Position numbers and translations under genes: made by a program. From the NCBI GenBank assembly GCA_016765495.1, contig JAESPV010000083.1, positions 1 through 42,412 on the forward strand: DNA of 42,412 bases, in the 5' to 3' direction. This document shows positions 16,367 through 24,904 of the stretch, in pieces. Under the pieces are notes generated by a model. That model was not told the origin of the DNA. It made no database searches and was given only the letters and a program-made list of their open reading frames with translations. The stretch comes from Desulfocapsa sp. (GTDB lineage Bacteria > Desulfobacterota > Desulfobulbia > Desulfobulbales > Desulfocapsaceae). Each line of letters begins with the position of its first letter. Positions within the stretch are counted from its first letter, which is position 1.

Positions 16367-18811
16367 ATGAAGTTTACCATCAACTGGCTTAAAGAATACG
16401 TAGATACCGGAGACATGAGTCCGGAATCCCTTGCAGAACATCTGACCATGCTTGGCCTGGAAGTTGACAGTGTTACCCCTGTTTTCCCGGAACTGGCACA
16501 ATTGAAAACGGCCAAAGTATTGTCAGTTGAAGCTCACCCAAATGCGGACAAACTTCACCTCTGTGAAGTCGCTGTAGGAGAAGAAACATTTTCCATAGTC
16601 TGCGGTGCCCCTAATGTTCGCAAAGACCTTGTCACTGCCATCGCTCTTGTTGGGACAGTTATGCCCGATGGCACAAAGATCAAAGCCTCTAAGGTCAGAG
16701 GAGTTAAATCCTTTGGTATGCTTTGCTCAGAACGAGAACTTGGTTTGAGTGAATCCCATGCCGGAATCATGGAGTTACCTGCTGCAACTGAACATGGTCA
16801 GCCACTGCTTGTTGCCATAGGCTTGGACGATCTTCTTGTGGAAGTTGACCTTACTCCCAACCGCCCTGATTGTGCCTCGGTGATAGGTATTGCCCGTGAA
16901 GTCGCTGGGATTACAAGAACCCCCCTGACTATTCCTGTTAAATCCGCAACCCTTGATCACTCCAGTCGTGATTTCTCTGTTGATATTGAAAATTCTGAAG
17001 TTTGTCCCCGCTATGCTGCAAGACTTATTCGAAACATTTCAATTGAGCAATCTCCTTGGTGGATACGAAAAAAACTGATCTCCATCGGAATGCGTCCCAT
17101 CAACAATGTTGTCGACATTACAAATCTTGTGATGATGGAATATGGTCAGCCTCTTCATGCTTTCGATTATGATAAGATCGCAGGAAAACAGATCGTTGTC
17201 CGCCACCCCAAAAACAACGAAAACACATTCACAACACTGGACGGTGAAAAACGCACTATTGAGCCGGATATGCTCATGATTTGTGATGCTGAGAAGCCCA
17301 TTGCTGTAGCTGGTGTTATGGGTGGATTAAACTCTGAAGTAAGCGACAACACGACAAACATTCTTCTGGAAAGTGCATGTTTCGGTGCCGTTTCAGTACG
17401 CCGCACTGCGCGCAGACTGAAACTTCCGAGCGAGGCATCCTACAGATTTGAACGAGGTGTTGACCCGGACGGCTGTATAACTGCCATGGAACGAGCGGTT
17501 TCGCTCCTGTGCGATATTGCAGGCGGCGAAGTAATGGAAGGTGGAGTCGACTCATATCATGGAATTCGTCCTCTTAATTCTCAGAAGCTTCGTATTTCGA
17601 GAACATCTTCTTTGCTTGGAATTAAACTGGACTATGACAAGATTGCCGATGTGCTCCAATCCATAGGTATCAGATGTAAACCTAAAGATGATAACACCAT
17701 CTGGGTTAATCCACCTTCCTTTCGTATAGATATAGAACGTGAGGCAGATCTGGTTGAAGAAGTTGCCCGCCTTATTGGATATGATAATATACCCACCAGC
17801 CTGCCAACAGTGAAGCTCAGCTACCCTGAACAAGCACCAGTGAGAACTCTGCGCAAGCAGACTTCAAATCTTCTGGTTAATATAGGTTTTTCTGAAGCTA
17901 TCAATTATAGTTTTGTAACAGAAAAACATGCGTCCATGATGGCACTCAACGAAGATGACAACAGACGTAAACATGTTGCGTTGCTCAATCCATTGAGTGA
18001 AGAACAGTCTGTTATGCGAACCATGCTCCTGCCTGGGCTCCTTGAAAATTTGAAACGAAATATCAACTTCCAAAATACTTCCGTTAAACTTTTTGAAATT
18101 GGTAAAGTGTTTACTCCTCAGGGTAAAAACGAACAACCCATTGAGAAAGAACGTTTAACCTGTATTCTTAGTGGAAAACGATCCGGGAATGCATCATCAC
18201 TTTATAATAATGATAATACTGTTGATATCTTCGATGCAAAAGGGGTCAGTGAACTCCTCCTTGAAACTCTAAGACTTCACGGCTGCAGTACAAATGACGT
18301 AATCAGTTTTCGAACACCAGAAGAGAACGAACAGGAAAATTACAGTGACCCTGCTCAATGTCTTATCCTTGACTCCGATAAGGGAATTCTTGGTCAGCTC
18401 AGTAGATTGTCACCTGAGGTTGCAAAACAATTTGGTCTCAAGCAGGATGTATTTTTCCTTGATCTTGATTTTGAAATTCTCTGCAGCCTTAAAGCCACTG
18501 CTAAAAATTTCCAGCAACTTCCCGTTTTCCCCGCTGTTAAAAGGGATATTTCACTCTTGGTTCCCACTGACATCAAAGCTGGCGATATGCTTGAGACCAT
18601 CCGTACAAGCAAAGAAAAGTTCATTGAACATTGTGAAATATTTGATGTCTACCAAGGGAAACCACTTGATCATGGAATGAAAAGTGTGGCTGTCTCAGTA
18701 ACCTATCGTTCTCCGACAAAAACACTGACAGAAAAAAATGTTAACAAATCACATACAAAACTTATAACTACACTGACTTCCAAGTTTAATGGAAGCCTCA
18801 GAGAAGGTTGA
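16367..18811 (+). CDS. pheT: phenylalanyl-tRNA synthetase beta subunit
   Basis: An 814-aa non-catalytic subunit. It has an EMAP-like tRNA-binding domain (about 40-150, VGEETFSIVCGAPNVR), B3/B4 editing domain, B5 domain, core-like region and C-terminal FDX-ACB domain (FPAVKRDISLLVP onward). Length fits the family. Its TGA lies one base before the ihfA ATG, so translation of the two is probably coupled. Confidence 0.97.
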   Translation: MKFTINWLKEYVDTGDMSPESLAEHLTMLGLEVDSVTPVFPELAQLKTAKVLSVEAHPNADKLHLCEVAVGEETFSIVCGAPNVRKDLVTAIALVGTVMPDGTKIKASKVRGVKSFGMLCSERELGLSESHAGIMELPAATEHGQPLLVAIGLDDLLVEVDLTPNRPDCASVIGIAREVAGITRTPLTIPVKSATLDHSSRDFSVDIENSEVCPRYAARLIRNISIEQSPWWIRKKLISIGMRPINNVVDITNLVMMEYGQPLHAFDYDKIAGKQIVVRHPKNNENTFTTLDGEKRTIEPDMLMICDAEKPIAVAGVMGGLNSEVSDNTTNILLESACFGAVSVRRTARRLKLPSEASYRFERGVDPDGCITAMERAVSLLCDIAGGEVMEGGVDSYHGIRPLNSQKLRISRTSSLLGIKLDYDKIADVLQSIGIRCKPKDDNTIWVNPPSFRIDIEREADLVEEVARLIGYDNIPTSLPTVKLSYPEQAPVRTLRKQTSNLLVNIGFSEAINYSFVTEKHASMMALNEDDNRRKHVALLNPLSEEQSVMRTMLLPGLLENLKRNINFQNTSVKLFEIGKVFTPQGKNEQPIEKERLTCILSGKRSGNASSLYNNDNTVDIFDAKGVSELLLETLRLHGCSTNDVISFRTPEENEQENYSDPAQCLILDSDKGILGQLSRLSPEVAKQFGLKQDVFFLDLDFEILCSLKATAKNFQQLPVFPAVKRDISLLVPTDIKAGDMLETIRTSKEKFIEHCEIFDVYQGKPLDHGMKSVAVSVTYRSPTKTLTEKNVNKSHTKLITTLTSKFNGSLREG

Positions 18812-18812
18812 T

Positions 18813-19103
18813 ATGAATAAAGGTAATCTTACACGTAAAGAACTGGCTGAGGCCCTCACCACTCAACTCGGATACTCCCAAAACACCTGCACAGAACTTG
18901 TAGACACTTTTCTGGACAGAATGAAGAATAGGCTCCTTGATGGTGAATCCATTAAATTTGTCCATTTTGGTACTTTTAATGTCCGCGACAAGCAGCCACG
19001 CCGAGGCCGTAATCCACGCACTGGTGAAACCATCACCATTAAAAAAAGACAGATGATAAGCTTTCGTCCAAGTAAAAAGATGCGGGAACAGGTTAACGAG
19101 TAA
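18813..19103 (+). CDS. ihfA: integration host factor alpha subunit
   Basis: A 96-aa HU/IHF-fold protein that bends DNA strongly. The LTRKELAEAL start and the NVRDKQPRRGRNPRTGE beta-arm are diagnostic for IHF alpha; P in RNPRTG is the intercalating residue. The ATG at 18813 has GAGAAGG upstream and lies after the pheT stop; a longer in-frame start would overlap pheT. IHF commonly aids type I-E spacer integration, so it may matter for the CRISPR locus in this window. Confidence 0.95.
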   Translation: MNKGNLTRKELAEALTTQLGYSQNTCTELVDTFLDRMKNRLLDGESIKFVHFGTFNVRDKQPRRGRNPRTGETITIKKRQMISFRPSKKMREQVNE

Positions 19104-19104
19104 C

Positions 19105-19268
19105 AAGGAACGTACACTAAGTATCTTTAGCAGCTTCCTTGCCCTTTGTTCCACCAAACCCCATACTTGAAACAAATGGTACATTCAGGTAGTATACAAA
19201 ATTATTTTAAGTACAGGTGACAACAAAATTGCGGCGTAATATGCTCAAGTTATTTAGTTCCCGCTCCT
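19105..19268 (+). repeat. palindromic interspersed repeat, long copy D
   Basis: Ends AAGGAACGTACAC and AGTTCCCGCTCCT match the short copies, but about 115 bases are inserted between them. Its middle shares TACTTGAAACAAA and AAATTGCGGCGTAATATG with the copy at 31493-31673. It separates ihfA from the MerR-type gene. Confidence 0.75.
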
Positions 19269-19293
19269 AATTTAAGGTAGAAATAAACACGGA

Positions 19294-19641
19294 ATGAGCA
19301 TTGAAATACCTGATAAGCTCTATTTCAAAATCGGTGAGGTCAGTAAACTTGCCTGTGTGGCTCCCCATGTGCTAAGGTATTGGGAAAGCGAATTTAAAGA
19401 AATCCAACCCAAGCGTGCCAACTCCAATCAGCGCCTCTATAGGCGTGAAGATGTGGATATTGTATTGCTAATCAAAATGCTTTTACATGAACAAGGGTAC
19501 ACTCTTATTGGTGCAAAAAAATACCTAGCTAATCAAAATAAGAAAATACGTTTTAAGAAGGAAATATCTACACAAAACTGCCTTGGCACTATAAAAGAAG
19601 AGTTATTAGCTGTAAAAAAAATTCTCAATGGCGACAAATAA
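19294..19641 (+). CDS. MerR-family transcriptional regulator
   Basis: A 115-aa protein with the MerR winged helix (FKIGEVSKLACVAPHVLRYWESEF, then QRLYRREDVDIVLLIKMLL) and a short C-terminal helix; no effector-binding Cys cluster is seen. This type commonly follows ihfA in delta-proteobacterial genomes. Targets are unknown. The repeat D element lies just upstream and may carry or disturb its promoter. Confidence 0.9.
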   Translation: MSIEIPDKLYFKIGEVSKLACVAPHVLRYWESEFKEIQPKRANSNQRLYRREDVDIVLLIKMLLHEQGYTLIGAKKYLANQNKKIRFKKEISTQNCLGTIKEELLAVKKILNGDK

Positions 19642-19710
19642 CATCCGCTTCTTCCTGGTGAGCATTTATTGACAGACCTTCTACTCCATGGTAGAAAGCA
19701 TCATGTTTTT

Positions 19711-19787
19711 CGGAACGTAGCGCAGCCTGGTAGCGCACTTGTCTGGGGGACAAGTGGTCGGAGGTTCGAATCCTCTCGTTCCGACCA
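19711..19787 (+). tRNA. tRNA-Pro (anticodon GGG)
   Basis: Acceptor CGGAACG pairs with CGTTCCG, discriminator A, encoded CCA. The anticodon loop CTGGGGG between CTTGT and ACAAG gives GGG (codon CCC). The T-loop is TTCGAAT. Confidence 0.97.
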
Positions 19788-19795
19788 GTAATTTT

Positions 19796-19830
19796 AACGG
19801 GTTAACCCATCTTGGGTTAACCCGTTTTTG
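19796..19830 (+). terminator. terminator after tRNA-Pro
   Basis: A perfect 13-bp hairpin AACGGGTTAACCC / GGGTTAACCCGTT with loop ATCTT, followed by TTT. It starts 9 bases after the tRNA. Confidence 0.9.
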
Positions 19831-19982
19831 GTTCCAGTAGCAACTTTTTATTTTACCTGCTCCAACCACTCCCAAATCACCAGCATTTCCCATTGACTCA
19901 TAAAACAAATTCTCACCAAGTGAATTAAGAAAGTTGGAGTCATTGGTTATCGCAAACAGAGAAACATTTTTGGAGGTTTGGA

Positions 19983-20228
19983 ATGAACACTTTAGCAGTT
20001 GAACTACGCCCACAAGCTCACAATGTTAAATGCACAGACTCTGCTATTGTTGTAGAACTACTTGATGGACGAACAATTACCGTTCCTCTCCTATGGTTTC
20101 CCAGGCTTTCTCAAGCAACTAAAAAACAACTCGACAATTGGGAATTACTAGGAGATGGAGAAGGAATTCATTGGCCTGAAGTGGATGAAGACCTCAGTGT
20201 CGCCGGTTTATTAGCGGGCACCCACTAA
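19983..20228 (+). CDS. DUF2442 family protein
   Basis: An 81-aa protein of the DUF2442 type: a beta-rich N-terminus (ECTDSAIVVELLDGRTITVPL-like) and the conserved LWFPRLSQAT and GIHWPEVDEDLSVAGLL motif. GGAGG precedes the ATG. Members are usually paired with DUF4160 proteins in small toxin-antitoxin-like units; here the second gene is different. The molecular role is unknown. Confidence 0.85.
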   Translation: MNTLAVELRPQAHNVKCTDSAIVVELLDGRTITVPLLWFPRLSQATKKQLDNWELLGDGEGIHWPEVDEDLSVAGLLAGTH

Positions 20229-20236
20229 ATCTGGCT

Positions 20237-20563
20237 ATGACCGATTCATCATCAAGAAAGGCCATTACTGCAACTCAGCATGATGATTACATCTCCATCA
20301 AGGTAATTTCATCATGGGGAAATCTAGCAATACTTGAAGATCATCTAGAAGAGGAACTTCAAATGGAAATTACAGCTTTTAAGCCAATTAAAGATGGTGA
20401 TGGAAAAGAAATTGGCAGTGAACTGCTTTACCCGAATGTTCACCCTGTAGAAGACGTGCAAGTTACGATGGATATGGATAGCAGAAAGACGATAGCGTTG
20501 AACCTGCGCATTCATTCAACTCTTGCATGGTTTCAGGGAATCTCGGGAATTGCTGCTCAGTAA
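20237..20563 (+). CDS. hypothetical protein paired with DUF2442
   Basis: A 108-aa acidic protein I do not recognise. It begins 8 bases after the DUF2442 stop, so the two are likely co-transcribed. It is soluble, has no Cys, no signal and no obvious motif, and a mostly beta-strand pattern in the middle (VQVTMDMDSRKTIALNL). Its stop overlaps the convergent lpxI stop by 7 bases. A partner role to DUF2442 is inferred from position only. Confidence 0.6.
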   Translation: MTDSSSRKAITATQHDDYISIKVISSWGNLAILEDHLEEELQMEITAFKPIKDGDGKEIGSELLYPNVHPVEDVQVTMDMDSRKTIALNLRIHSTLAWFQGISGIAAQ

Positions 20564-21405
20564 TCAAGACTTCCATCAGGGTTTTCTTTTATGCCGACCA
20601 CGACAATACCAGCAGCATCTGCAGCCTGAATCATTGCCTCTGGATCAAAAAGCAGTGCCTGACCGGCCTCTACTGCCAGCACTGCTCCCCGCACAGATGC
20701 CAGAGTTTCAATAGTTTTCACGCCGGTTGCAGGGAGATCAAACCGAAAATCCTGCCCCGGTTTTCTAACTTTTACCACCACGGCCTGTTCCTTGGCCAGA
20801 GCACCACCTCTTGCAATGGTTGCATCCGTGCCCTCAATGGCCTCGACAGCCACCACAGAACAATTACGAACAACCACGCATTGTCCAATATCCATGGCAC
20901 CAATGGCACGTGCATTTTTCCAGCCAAAAGCGATATCAAGGCGCTGATTGTTATCAGGTTTCTTTTTTGTTAATATTCCGTGAGGAAAAAATAAATGCTG
21001 AAGATAACAGGTAGACTCCAGAACCTGAATCCCTTCTTTCTCAATCACTCCGGCTACAGCTCTAAGAATGGCATCATCCTGTTTTGTATCAATCTTATTC
21101 CAGAGGGTCAGCCCCTTCAGGTCAGGAAGAATATCACGGAATATCCGCGTTTTGGTAATGGCTCCGACAAAAACAGTCTCTCCCACTCCTTTGGAATGAA
21201 AAAATTTGAGCAGTTTTCCAAGTTGTCCGAGTTTTAACCAGCAAACTTCATCGGCAGCTGCAGCTACTTCTTCAGAGGTTTCATTGCGATGAGCAATAAG
21301 CACGGTCTTTCGGCCGGCCTCCTGTGCCGCCTTGATAAAAAGAAGAGGGAACTGACCGGAACCTGAGATGATTCCGATTTTTTCAGGATCAATATTCATA
21401 CTCAA
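20557..21405 (-). CDS. lpxI: UDP-2,3-diacylglucosamine pyrophosphatase LpxI
   Basis: A 282-aa enzyme that hydrolyses UDP-2,3-diacylglucosamine to lipid X in lipid A synthesis; LpxI replaces LpxH in alpha- and delta-type proteobacteria. Signature parts are IGIISGSGQFPLLF at the start, DDAILRAVAGVIEKEG, and VVRNCSVVAVEAIEGTDATI with ARGG. It overlaps lpxA by an ATGA junction and is the last gene of the envelope operon. lpxB, which often follows, is absent. Confidence 0.95.
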   Translation of the reverse strand: MSMNIDPEKIGIISGSGQFPLLFIKAAQEAGRKTVLIAHRNETSEEVAAAADEVCWLKLGQLGKLLKFFHSKGVGETVFVGAITKTRIFRDILPDLKGLTLWNKIDTKQDDAILRAVAGVIEKEGIQVLESTCYLQHLFFPHGILTKKKPDNNQRLDIAFGWKNARAIGAMDIGQCVVVRNCSVVAVEAIEGTDATIARGGALAKEQAVVVKVRKPGQDFRFDLPATGVKTIETLASVRGAVLAVEAGQALLFDPEAMIQAADAAGIVVVGIKENPDGSLDY

Positions 21406-22211
21406 CTTCTTTTGATGCGCTTCACCACACCACGTTTGGAGCTTCGGATAAATGCCACCAACTCATCCACTTCTTTGCATCCGCCTAATTCCTTTTCTGT
21501 TTTATCAAGGGCTTCATTATGAAGAAGTTCGGGTGAGCGAAAAAGAATACGATAGGCAGCGTCAATTTTTGAAAGAGTTTCACGAGTCACTCCGTTTCTA
21601 CGCAGTCCCACTTTATTAAGACCGGAAATACGCATTTGTCCCCTTTCACCTGTCACCATGGCATACGGAGGCACATCTTTACTCACAGCAGAGCCGCCGC
21701 CAATAAAGGCAAAACGACCAATTCTGGAGAACTGGTGTGTACCAGTGAGTCCGCCAACTGTTACATAATCTGCAACTTCTGTATGACCACTTAAGTGTGC
21801 CGCATTGACAATAATCACATGGTTTCCAATCATACAATCATGCCCTAAATGAGCGTAGGCCATGATCATGTTGTTATTTCCAAGTATTGTTTTTCCACCA
21901 CCCTTTATCGTTCCCCTATGGATGGATGCATATTCACGAATCAGATTGCCATTACCCATGATAAGTTCAGTGGGCTCCCCTTTATAGCCAATATCTTGAG
22001 GAGCTCCTCCAAGGGCTGCAAAGGAATCGATGATATTCTTTTCACCAATAGTGGTGGGCCCTGATATTCTAACATGGGTGGCAACAGTGCTTCCGGCCCC
22101 GATTGTCACACCAGCTTCTATTACACTGAATGGACCGACGGTCACACTCTCATGCAACTGAGCATTTTCTGACACCACGGCTGTGGGGTGAATCTTCATA
22201 TCAACACTCAT
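21402..22211 (-). CDS. lpxA: acyl-ACP--UDP-N-acetylglucosamine O-acyltransferase
   Basis: A 269-aa left-handed beta-helix enzyme doing the first acylation of lipid A. Hexapeptide repeats run from about residue 8 to 190. The catalytic His lies in the AYAHLGHDCMIGNH region and the substrate site in GGLTGTHQFSRIG. Length is typical. ATGA overlap with fabZ upstream; a second ATG four codons in (MKIHPTAVV) is possible. Confidence 0.97.
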   Translation of the reverse strand: MSVDMKIHPTAVVSENAQLHESVTVGPFSVIEAGVTIGAGSTVATHVRISGPTTIGEKNIIDSFAALGGAPQDIGYKGEPTELIMGNGNLIREYASIHRGTIKGGGKTILGNNNMIMAYAHLGHDCMIGNHVIIVNAAHLSGHTEVADYVTVGGLTGTHQFSRIGRFAFIGGGSAVSKDVPPYAMVTGERGQMRISGLNKVGLRRNGVTRETLSKIDAAYRILFRSPELLHNEALDKTEKELGGCKEVDELVAFIRSSKRGVVKRIKRS

Positions 22212-22660
22212 CCGAATGATGCCATAAGCTCTGCTTCCGCAACAAGCTGATCATCGACAAAGGCTTTTCCGGCAAGTTTCCATATACCCCGTTTCTTTTT
22301 AAGAAGTTCGAGTTTATAGATTATCTGGTCACCAGGCCCGACAGGACGGCGAAAACGTGCCTTATCTATCCCTGCAAAATAGAGCAGTTTCACCCCCACA
22401 TTCTCAGGTTCTGAACAATAGGCAAGAATACCACCCGCCTGTGCCATACCTTCGAGCATGAGCACCCCTGGCATCACGGGTTTTGAAGGGAAGTGTCCTT
22501 GAAAAAAAGGCTCATTAATACTGACATTTTTTAGAGCTTCCACTGTCCGATTCGGTTCAACGGAAAGCACTCTATCAATCATGACAAAGGGATATCTGTG
22601 TGGCAACAGGTGTAAAATTCCTAAAATATCTATATTTTCAACAAGTGTTTCCTCACTCAT
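22208..22660 (-). CDS. fabZ: 3-hydroxyacyl-ACP dehydratase FabZ
   Basis: A 150-aa hot-dog fold enzyme of fatty acid synthesis. It has [15 protein letters not shown] with the catalytic His, and [19 protein letters not shown] with the catalytic Glu. It competes with LpxA and LpxD for 3-hydroxyacyl-ACP, which explains its place between them. The start overlaps the lpxD stop by ATGA. Confidence 0.97.
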   Translation of the reverse strand: MSEETLVENIDILGILHLLPHRYPFVMIDRVLSVEPNRTVEALKNVSINEPFFQGHFPSKPVMPGVLMLEGMAQAGGILAYCSEPENVGVKLLYFAGIDKARFRRPVGPGDQIIYKLELLKKKRGIWKLAGKAFVDDQLVAEAELMASFG

Positions 22661-23718
22661 TTAGTACTCCCCTTATGTTCTTCTTTGGCAGCAGTAAGTT
22701 CCGCCATTTCTTTTTTCAATCTTCTGATATCGCGCCCCATTTCAGGCAGTTTGCCATATTGAATGGCAGCCCGTACATATTTTTTCATGGGAAGGGCTGG
22801 TGTCCCGCCCACCTGTGACCCGGCTTTCTGGTTATTATGCACCCCACTCTGCGCTGCCACCATTACCCCGTCTTCCAGTGTAAGATGGCCGGTGACACCA
22901 ACCTGGCCACCAAGTACAACATTGCGGCCAAGAGTGGTTGATCCGGAAATTCCGACCTGTGAGACGATCAGGCTGTTCTCACCAACAACCACATTATGGG
23001 CAATCTGTACCAGATTATCTATTTTAGATCCTGACTTTATATGGGTTACTCCGTATGCTGCCCTATCTACGCAACTATTTGCACCGATTTCCACATCATC
23101 ATCAATCTGCACAATTCCCACCTGAGGACGTTTTGTATGGAATCCTTGTTTATCTGTGGCATAGCCGTAGCCATCACTTCCAATTACTGCACCGGAATAA
23201 ATGATAACCCTGCTTCCAATCTTACAGAACTCAGCAACTGTGACATTGGCTTTTAATATGGTATCGTCCCCGATTTCCACATCATCACCAAGTACTACTC
23301 CTGATTCGATGCTTATCCGTTCTCCTAATTTCACCCGATCTCCAATGGAAACAAAGGGAGCAATACTTATCTGTTCCGGCATTATTATATCTTTTCCAAG
23401 CCATGCCTGTTCATGCACTCCTTTTGCCACAAAGGGTCTTGCCAGCAGCAGGCTATGAATCCTGGCTGACGCAAGATAAGGATCATCCACCCGAATAAGA
23501 GGAATGGATGCTTTTTCTATGGTCATGGGTACAATTACCGCACTGCCAGCAAAACTATCAAGTTTATCCAACTGTCCGGCTTTCACCAGAAAACTAACAT
23601 CACCCTCTTTTGCAGTTTCCAATGGGGCAAAACCACTAATCATAAGGCTTGCATCCCCTACCAGTTTTCCATCAGCCAGTTTGGCCAATTCTTCCAGACT
23701 GAAACTCATATTGCTCAC
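22657..23718 (-). CDS. lpxD: UDP-3-O-(3-hydroxyacyl)glucosamine N-acyltransferase
   Basis: A 353-aa beta-helix acyltransferase for the third step of lipid A synthesis. It has a uridine-binding N-domain ([19 protein letters not shown]), hexapeptide repeats, and [21 protein letters not shown] with the catalytic His. I favour the GTG at 23718 because GGAGAG lies 5 bases upstream. An ATG ten codons earlier has no ribosome site, and an ATG three codons later is also possible. Confidence 0.95.
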   Translation of the reverse strand: MSNMSFSLEELAKLADGKLVGDASLMISGFAPLETAKEGDVSFLVKAGQLDKLDSFAGSAVIVPMTIEKASIPLIRVDDPYLASARIHSLLLARPFVAKGVHEQAWLGKDIIMPEQISIAPFVSIGDRVKLGERISIESGVVLGDDVEIGDDTILKANVTVAEFCKIGSRVIIYSGAVIGSDGYGYATDKQGFHTKRPQVGIVQIDDDVEIGANSCVDRAAYGVTHIKSGSKIDNLVQIAHNVVVGENSLIVSQVGISGSTTLGRNVVLGGQVGVTGHLTLEDGVMVAAQSGVHNNQKAGSQVGGTPALPMKKYVRAAIQYGKLPEMGRDIRRLKKEMAELTAAKEEHKGSTK

Positions 23719-23737
23719 ATTCTCTCCATTGATAACG

Positions 23738-24904
23738 CTACACATCATATAATAGATATTGTTTTCGCTGTTCTAAAAAAGTATCGAGTGCAGGCTGCCA
23801 CTTTTTCTCAAGATCCACAATGGCATCGCCCCGCTCAAGGCCTTTACGCAACGAAACATCCCCCAGAATAAGATCCATGGGAAGACGTTCGTACTCATAT
23901 TCATAGGGAGGTTTTTTGTAAGAGAACTCTTCAGGATAACAAAGCATCACTGCCTGCAACAGTGCAATGCTTGTTCGGTATGGTAAAAAAGAAGCTGGAT
24001 CGATCACATGGATCTGAAACCCGACACAAGCCTGTTCTGCCCATTTTCCTGAAGTGGGTTGAAAAACAAGGGGTCTGAGATAGCATCCGGGAAGATCCGT
24101 TGCAGCCAGTCTTTCCATGATTGGCTCGTGCTCCCAGAAAGGTGCTCCCACAAATTCAAAGGGTAATGTCGTTCCTCGACCTTCAGAACAGTTTGTTCCT
24201 TCCCATATCACCTGGCCGGGATAGACAAGCGCTGTTTCTGGAGTCGGCATATTAGGCGATGGTGCCACCCATGGAAAACCGGTATCACGAAATAACATGG
24301 AAGAGTTATATCCCTGCATGGGGATTACCTGTAAATCCGTTCCAATCCCAAATTCTTTATTAATAAACAGCGCCAGTTCACCAAATGTCATGCCGTGTCG
24401 CATGGGGATGGGATACAAGCCGACAAAAGAGCTGCACTCATCCTGCAAAATATTTCCCTCGACTGCGCACCCAACAGGATTTGGCCTGTCCAGCACCACA
24501 ATCTGTTTTCCATATTCTGCAGCCGCTTCCATGCAATAGGCCATGGTGTAGAGGAAGGTATACACTCTGGTTCCCACATCAACGATATCAATGAGCAGTA
24601 CATCGAGATGTTCAAACATATCAGCAGTTGGTTTTCTGGTTTCTCCATACAAACTGAAAACAGGCAGGCCGCTTACAGGATCCTCAGCATGATCCGACTC
24701 GATCATATTATCCTGTTTTTCAGAGAAAAAACCGTGCTGGGGAGACAAGAGACATCTTAGCTGATCACCATAACGATCCAGAATCACATCTCTGCTATGG
24801 CGCAGATTTCGATCGGTGGAGGCTTGATTGCAGAGTAAACCAAGCCGTTTTCCTTTGAGGGAATCGTCTAAGCCTGCCAGATTTTCGAGACCGATTGAAA
24901 TCAT
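23738..24904 (-). CDS. DUF1343 / NamZ-like exo-muramidase family protein
   Basis: A 388-aa protein of the DUF1343 family, whose studied member NamZ is an exo-beta-N-acetylmuramidase acting on peptidoglycan fragments. Seen are [67 protein letters not shown] and PSPNMPT. No signal peptide is apparent, so it should be cytoplasmic. The start overlaps the glmS stop (TAATG). Sitting between glmS and lpxD hints at cell-wall sugar recycling feeding UDP-GlcNAc. Confidence 0.88.
   Translation of the reverse strand: MISIGLENLAGLDDSLKGKRLGLLCNQASTDRNLRHSRDVILDRYGDQLRCLLSPQHGFFSEKQDNMIESDHAEDPVSGLPVFSLYGETRKPTADMFEHLDVLLIDIVDVGTRVYTFLYTMAYCMEAAAEYGKQIVVLDRPNPVGCAVEGNILQDECSSFVGLYPIPMRHGMTFGELALFINKEFGIGTDLQVIPMQGYNSSMLFRDTGFPWVAPSPNMPTPETALVYPGQVIWEGTNCSEGRGTTLPFEFVGAPFWEHEPIMERLAATDLPGCYLRPLVFQPTSGKWAEQACVGFQIHVIDPASFLPYRTSIALLQAVMLCYPEEFSYKKPPYEYEYERLPMDLILGDVSLRKGLERGDAIVDLEKKWQPALDTFLEQRKQYLLYDV

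Noticed and set aside
19681..20013. Minus-strand open frame of 110 codons with a [20 protein letters not shown] segment
   Set aside because: It is the antisense of tRNA-Pro, a well-known false protein; the segment comes from the tRNA sequence itself.
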